A DNA stretch of 64,000 nt, from assembly GCF_000517445.1 (NCBI RefSeq), contig NZ_CP006965.1, positions 1,893,743-1,957,742 on the forward strand, in the 5' to 3' direction. Source of the DNA: Thermococcus paralvinellae (lineage in GTDB: Archaea; Methanobacteriota_B; Thermococci; Thermococcales; Thermococcaceae). The position numbers were made by a program, and so were the translations under genes. Below, piece after piece: positions 60,949 through 64,000 of the stretch; the first letter of the stretch is position 1; each line of letters opens with the position of its first letter. The notes beneath the pieces are model-generated. The model was given only the letters and a program-made list of their open reading frames with translations, was not told where the DNA came from and searched no databases.

Positions 60949-61899
60949 TCAATCAACCTCCAATACTTCATCTCTTTTTGCACTTTCTAAAGCTTTCAAA
61001 GCAACCTTAAGAGCATGCAAGCCATCCTCACCAGAGATTAGAGGTCTTTTACCTTCCTTGACGCATTCTATAAAGTGCACAAGTTCATTCCTTAAAGGTT
61101 CTCTCTTGTTTATCTTAGCATCTTTTTCCCATTCATCATTGTAGATTGTAAGCTTTTGTTGGATGTAATCTAAGTACGCTATGCCGTTAGTCCCGACAGC
61201 TGTCAGGGTTCTTGTCTTATGAGGCGTTAGCCAATTAGTTTCCACAATCCCGCTTTTACCATTAGAAAAACCAAGCATTATTAATGCATGATCTTCAACG
61301 CCGGCAGGATGTTTTACATTTCCAGCCCGAGCATACACTTTTTTCACTTTGTCATCAAATAGGAAACTAATAACATCGATGTCATGGACACCTAAATCAA
61401 TAATAATCCCAACATCCCTAATTCTAACAGCCATTGGTCCCACTCTTTTAGCACTGATTGATACTACCTCCCCTAAAAGCCCCTCTCGTATGCTCTCTTT
61501 CAGCTTAAGTACCGCCGGATTAAACCTCTCAATGTGTCCAACCATTAGAATGACGTTATTTGCTTTTGCTGCTTTAATGATTTCTTGAGCGCTCTCAATG
61601 CTCTCTGCTATAGGTTTTTCAATCAAAACATGAATACCTTTTTCAATGAACTCCAAAGCAACTTGCTTGTGAAGAGAAGTAGGAACTGCAATGCTAACGG
61701 CATCCAACTCCTCCTTAGCAAGCTCCCTATAATCAGCAAAGGGCTTAGTGTTGAATTTCTTAGCAACTTCTTTTGCACGCTCAAAATCTGCATCAGCAAC
61801 TCCAACGAGTTCGACTTTTCCTTCTTTTGCTAATTCTGAATAAACTCTCGCATGATGGAATCCCATGTTTCCGACGCCAACAACGCCAACGCGAAGCAT
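60949..61899 (-). CDS. wbpB: Gfo/Idh/MocA oxidoreductase (WbpB-like 3-dehydrogenase)
   Basis: A 316-residue NAD enzyme beginning [20 protein letters not shown], with [20 protein letters not shown] and the catalytic EKPIA (Lys). WbpB oxidises C3 of UDP-GlcNAcA to a ketone, ready for transamination. GGTGATCAAA precedes ATG 61899. The order after the aminotransferase and acetyltransferase genes and before the dehydrogenase supports the assignment. The family alone would not decide the substrate. Confidence 0.82.
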   Translation of the reverse strand: MLRVGVVGVGNMGFHHARVYSELAKEGKVELVGVADADFERAKEVAKKFNTKPFADYRELAKEELDAVSIAVPTSLHKQVALEFIEKGIHVLIEKPIAESIESAQEIIKAAKANNVILMVGHIERFNPAVLKLKESIREGLLGEVVSISAKRVGPMAVRIRDVGIIIDLGVHDIDVISFLFDDKVKKVYARAGNVKHPAGVEDHALIMLGFSNGKSGIVETNWLTPHKTRTLTAVGTNGIAYLDYIQQKLTIYNDEWEKDAKINKREPLRNELVHFIECVKEGKRPLISGEDGLHALKVALKALESAKRDEVLEVD

Positions 61900-61921
61900 T
61901 TTGATCACCTTAAAAGCGAGA

Positions 61922-63025
61922 TTAAGAGGAAAGATCTTTGAGTGTTTGGATTATGTAAGCTATATCTTCTTTACTTACTGCTGGATGGACTGGAAGGCTC
62001 AAGACTTTTTTTGATGCCTCAACAGCATTTGGACAGCATTCTTTTGAATAACCAAGCTTTTGATACAAAGGCTGCCAATGAACAGGCATTGGATAGTGAA
62101 TCCCTGTCCCGATTCCTCTTCCTCTGAGTTTTTGAGCTAATTCGTCTCTATTTAGTGGAAAGCCATCTTCGACTCTGATGACATACTGGTGGAAGACGTG
62201 TTTGACTCTAGGATCGACATAAGGTGGTGTTAGGCCTTTAATCTTGCCTATCCCTTCAGTTAAAAGCTTGGCATTTTCGATTCTCTTAGCATTCCATTCG
62301 TCAAGCTTTTTAAGCTGGATTCTGCCGATTGCTGCGGCAATGTTAGTCATTCTCAAATTGTAGCCGAGTTCTTCATGCAAATACTTCTTAGTTTGCCCGT
62401 GATTTATCAAAAGCTCGGCTCTCCTAGCTAATTCTTCGTTGTTTGTAACCACTATTCCTCCTTCTCCAGTGGTCATGTTTTTGGTTGGGTAAAAGCTGAA
62501 GGCTGCAATGTCTCCAAAAGTGCCAACTTTTTGGCCTTCAAACTCAGCACCATGAGCTTGTGCACAATCCTCAATAAGGTAAAGCTTGTAATCTTCGGCA
62601 ATCTCTTTGAAAGCCTTCATGTCGGCAGGCTGCCCATAAAGGTGAACCACAAGAATTGCCCTCGTTTTATTGTTAATTTTCTCCAGAACGTCATCAGGAT
62701 CAAGGTTGAATGTTTTTGGATCAATGTCAGCAAAAACGGGCTTTGCTCCTTGGAAGAGTATTGAGTTAGCAGAGGCAATGAAAGTGAAGGGGGTTGTAAT
62801 TACTTCATCTCCCTCCTTAATTTTCAAAGCTTTAAGTGCAACATCTAGAGCAGTTGTTCCGTTGCAAGTTGCAATTCCGTATTTTGCACCTAAATACTCG
62901 GCAAATTCTCTCTCAAAAGCTTCAACTTCTTTTCCGCTTGCAAGCATTCCGCTTTTTAAAACTTCAATAACAGCGTTTATCTCCTCGTCTCCGATTAAAG
63001 GCTTGGCAATTGGAATTTGTCTCAT
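61922..63025 (-). CDS. wbpE: DegT/DnrJ/EryC1 sugar aminotransferase (WbpE-like)
   Basis: A 367-residue PLP enzyme. Blocks are [54 protein letters not shown] and the PLP-lysine segment [20 protein letters not shown]. It would add the C3 amino group to UDP-3-keto-GlcNAcA. GAGGCGGT lies 4 bases before ATG 63025. It lies between the oxidoreductase and the N-acetyltransferase in one operon. Confidence 0.9.
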   Translation of the reverse strand: MRQIPIAKPLIGDEEINAVIEVLKSGMLASGKEVEAFEREFAEYLGAKYGIATCNGTTALDVALKALKIKEGDEVITTPFTFIASANSILFQGAKPVFADIDPKTFNLDPDDVLEKINNKTRAILVVHLYGQPADMKAFKEIAEDYKLYLIEDCAQAHGAEFEGQKVGTFGDIAAFSFYPTKNMTTGEGGIVVTNNEELARRAELLINHGQTKKYLHEELGYNLRMTNIAAAIGRIQLKKLDEWNAKRIENAKLLTEGIGKIKGLTPPYVDPRVKHVFHQYVIRVEDGFPLNRDELAQKLRGRGIGTGIHYPMPVHWQPLYQKLGYSKECCPNAVEASKKVLSLPVHPAVSKEDIAYIIQTLKDLSS

Positions 63026-63035
63026 TTTAACCGCC

Positions 63036-63644
63036 TCACAAGTCTTCTTCCTTTAGATATCTTTCGTAATCTTCTTTTCTTATTTTAACTTCTCTCCCAC
63101 AGTGGGAGCATTTGAAGATTATGTGGTTTTCATTCTCGCCAATTTTTTCTTTTAATTTTCTACCACAATAGCATACAAAACCCTTTAAGCGGGCGGGATT
63201 TCCATAAACTAGGCCAAATGGTGGCACGTCTTTTGTGACAACGGCTCCAGCGCCGATCATTGCATACTCGCCAATTGTTACGCCACAAACTATTGTGGCG
63301 TGGGCTCCGATGCTTGCTCCTTTCTTAACCAAAGTTGGCACAAGCTCCCAGTCCTCGTTAAAGGCTCTCGGGTAAAGGTCGTTTGTAAAAGTCATGTGTG
63401 GGCCGAGGAAAACGTCATCCTCGACTTTTACTCCACGATAAACGCTTACTCCATTTTGGATTTTTACGTTGTTTCCGATTTCTACTCCTACGTCAATGTA
63501 AACGTCTTTTCCAATGTTGCAGTTCTTTCCAATTTTGGCACCCTTTCTTACGTGTGCAAAATGCCAAATCCTCGTTCCCTCACCAATCTCAACCTCTTCC
63601 TCAACAACAGCAGTCGGATGAACAAAAAACTTCTTTTCATTCAT
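63036..63644 (-). CDS. wbpD: Hexapeptide N-acetyltransferase with C-terminal zinc ribbon (WbpD-like)
   Basis: A 202-residue beta-helix acetyltransferase: IGEGTRIWHFAHVRKGAKIG, then IGKDVYIDVGVEIGNN and [20 protein letters not shown]. It would acetylate the new C3 amine. The last 45 residues add a CYCG...CSHCG zinc ribbon, seen in archaeal members. GGAGGT lies 8 bases before ATG 63644. It is the first gene of the four-gene set. Confidence 0.88.
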   Translation of the reverse strand: MNEKKFFVHPTAVVEEEVEIGEGTRIWHFAHVRKGAKIGKNCNIGKDVYIDVGVEIGNNVKIQNGVSVYRGVKVEDDVFLGPHMTFTNDLYPRAFNEDWELVPTLVKKGASIGAHATIVCGVTIGEYAMIGAGAVVTKDVPPFGLVYGNPARLKGFVCYCGRKLKEKIGENENHIIFKCSHCGREVKIRKEDYERYLKEEDL

Positions 63645-63865
63645 TTGAATGAACCTCCAATAATCTTGTTAAAAACAAAATAATTATTATCCAAAGTATG
63701 ATCAAAGCCCGTGTCATTAAAACCATAGTCAACAACAAGAACATCTCCATACTCCCTAGCAGGAGTACCATTTGAACCAATTGTTAGTTTCTCGTCATAA
63801 GTTGGGATTACCCCCAAGGCCCTAGTGCTATCTGGGGAACTGTCAGCTGAGTCTTTATCTTCCAT
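63641..63865 (-). pseudogene. Decayed, internally deleted copy of the GT2 N-terminus
   Basis: The frame reads TRALGVIPTYDEKLTIGSNG, then TPAREYGDVLVVDYGFNDTG and FDHTLDNNYFVF. It mirrors the GT2 gene at 58655 (KVLIVIPAYNEELTIGS, KEYGDVLVVDDGSKD, TGFDYALANDYDVV), with the stretch between GSKD and TGFDYA deleted and the rest lost. It still has an ATG and a GGGTG site, so a 74-residue product could be made, but it cannot be active. Confidence 0.75.
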
Positions 63866-63907
63866 AATGCACCCTCTCCCGTTTTGGGTTTGTTGAAAAT
63901 TCTGATT

Positions 63908-64000
63908 TTACTTTCCTTCTGACAATTTTATCACTTCTTGGAATGTTGTGTCGCATAGGTATTTTTCCACTGTTAGTGTACTCATCACACTATTCATTAT
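63908..64000 (-). CDS. C-terminal end of an unidentified protein (5' part outside window)
   Basis: The minus strand is open from the window edge to a TAA at 63908-63910: NSVMSTLTVEKYLCDTTFQE, then VIKLSEGK. The ending pattern (aromatic, then D-T-T-F-Q-E-V-I-K-L) resembles C-termini of glycosyltransferases, in keeping with the island, but it is too short to assign. Confidence 0.35.
   Translation of the reverse strand: MMNSVMSTLTVEKYLCDTTFQEVIKLSEGK

Noticed and set aside
62670..63056. 128-codon plus-strand ORF antisense to the aminotransferase
   Set aside because: Antisense of conserved PLP-enzyme motifs. No start signals.

Overview
The window comes from a hyperthermophilic euryarchaeon of the Thermococcales (Thermococcus/Pyrococcus group). 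This rests on the type II thermosome, aEF-1beta, Taw3, archaeal PurO, an IGHMBP2-type helicase, the Thermococcales-restricted families DUF257 and DUF835, AglB, Pyrococcus-type IS200/IS605 genes, TATA boxes placed about 25 nt before starts, and GGTGAT-type ribosome binding sites. Species cannot be fixed from the sequence alone.

Layout. 0.5-10.8 kb is a nucleotide and cofactor block: split GMP synthase, Thi4 and ThiC, PurC and PurO with a truncated purP between them, a bacterial-type riboflavin operon ribD-ribE-ribBA-ribH, relics of nadC and of a PurL-like gene, and IMP dehydrogenase. 11-13.8 kb holds a 24-residue membrane peptide gene, a frameshifted small gene, a C/D box sRNA, a zinc-ribbon/aEF-1beta pair and a TPR protein. 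14-23.6 kb holds the class III ribonucleotide reductase operon, a secreted alkaline phosphatase with a dockerin-like tail, the thermosome, Taw3, a helicase and tRNAs Ile and Glu. 23.6-27 kb is a lineage-specific cluster: DUF257, two paralogous winged-helix-like proteins, a DUF835 membrane protein and a structured RNA.

27-32.6 kb is a sulfate-activation operon (RHH regulator, ATP sulfurylase, DHH phosphoesterase, phosphodiesterase, APS kinase, TauE-like transporter) with a DUF4258/DUF2283 pair inserted in it. 32.6-43.2 kb is accessory DNA: two PIN-toxin/antitoxin pairs, two archaeal ATPases, a complete IS200/IS605 element with tnpA and tnpB, solo palindromes resembling its ends, a hairpin-rich repeat in three or four copies, gene fragments and a broken TauE gene. 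43.3-64 kb is a surface-glycan and N-glycosylation island: AglB, a nucleotidyltransferase, a truncated RmlA, a flippase, a sulfatase-fold enzyme, an acetyltransferase, five GT4 and one GT2 glycosyltransferases, a polytopic membrane protein, and a four-gene set (dehydrogenase, oxidoreductase, aminotransferase, acetyltransferase) matching UDP-2,3-diacetamido-glucuronate synthesis.

The most unusual item is a pair of diverged copies of a roughly 175-nt element (25065-25236 and 40454-40633, minus strand). Each has a TATA box about 25 nt before its start, its ends pair in a long stem in which at least two base pairs change on both sides between the copies, and the internal hairpins are conserved. 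This points to an unannotated structured RNA family. Other notable points are a 26-bp exact repeat over the thermosome start region and 1.9 kb upstream, and many small decays (purP, nadC, a toxin gene, TauE, rmlA, GT2).
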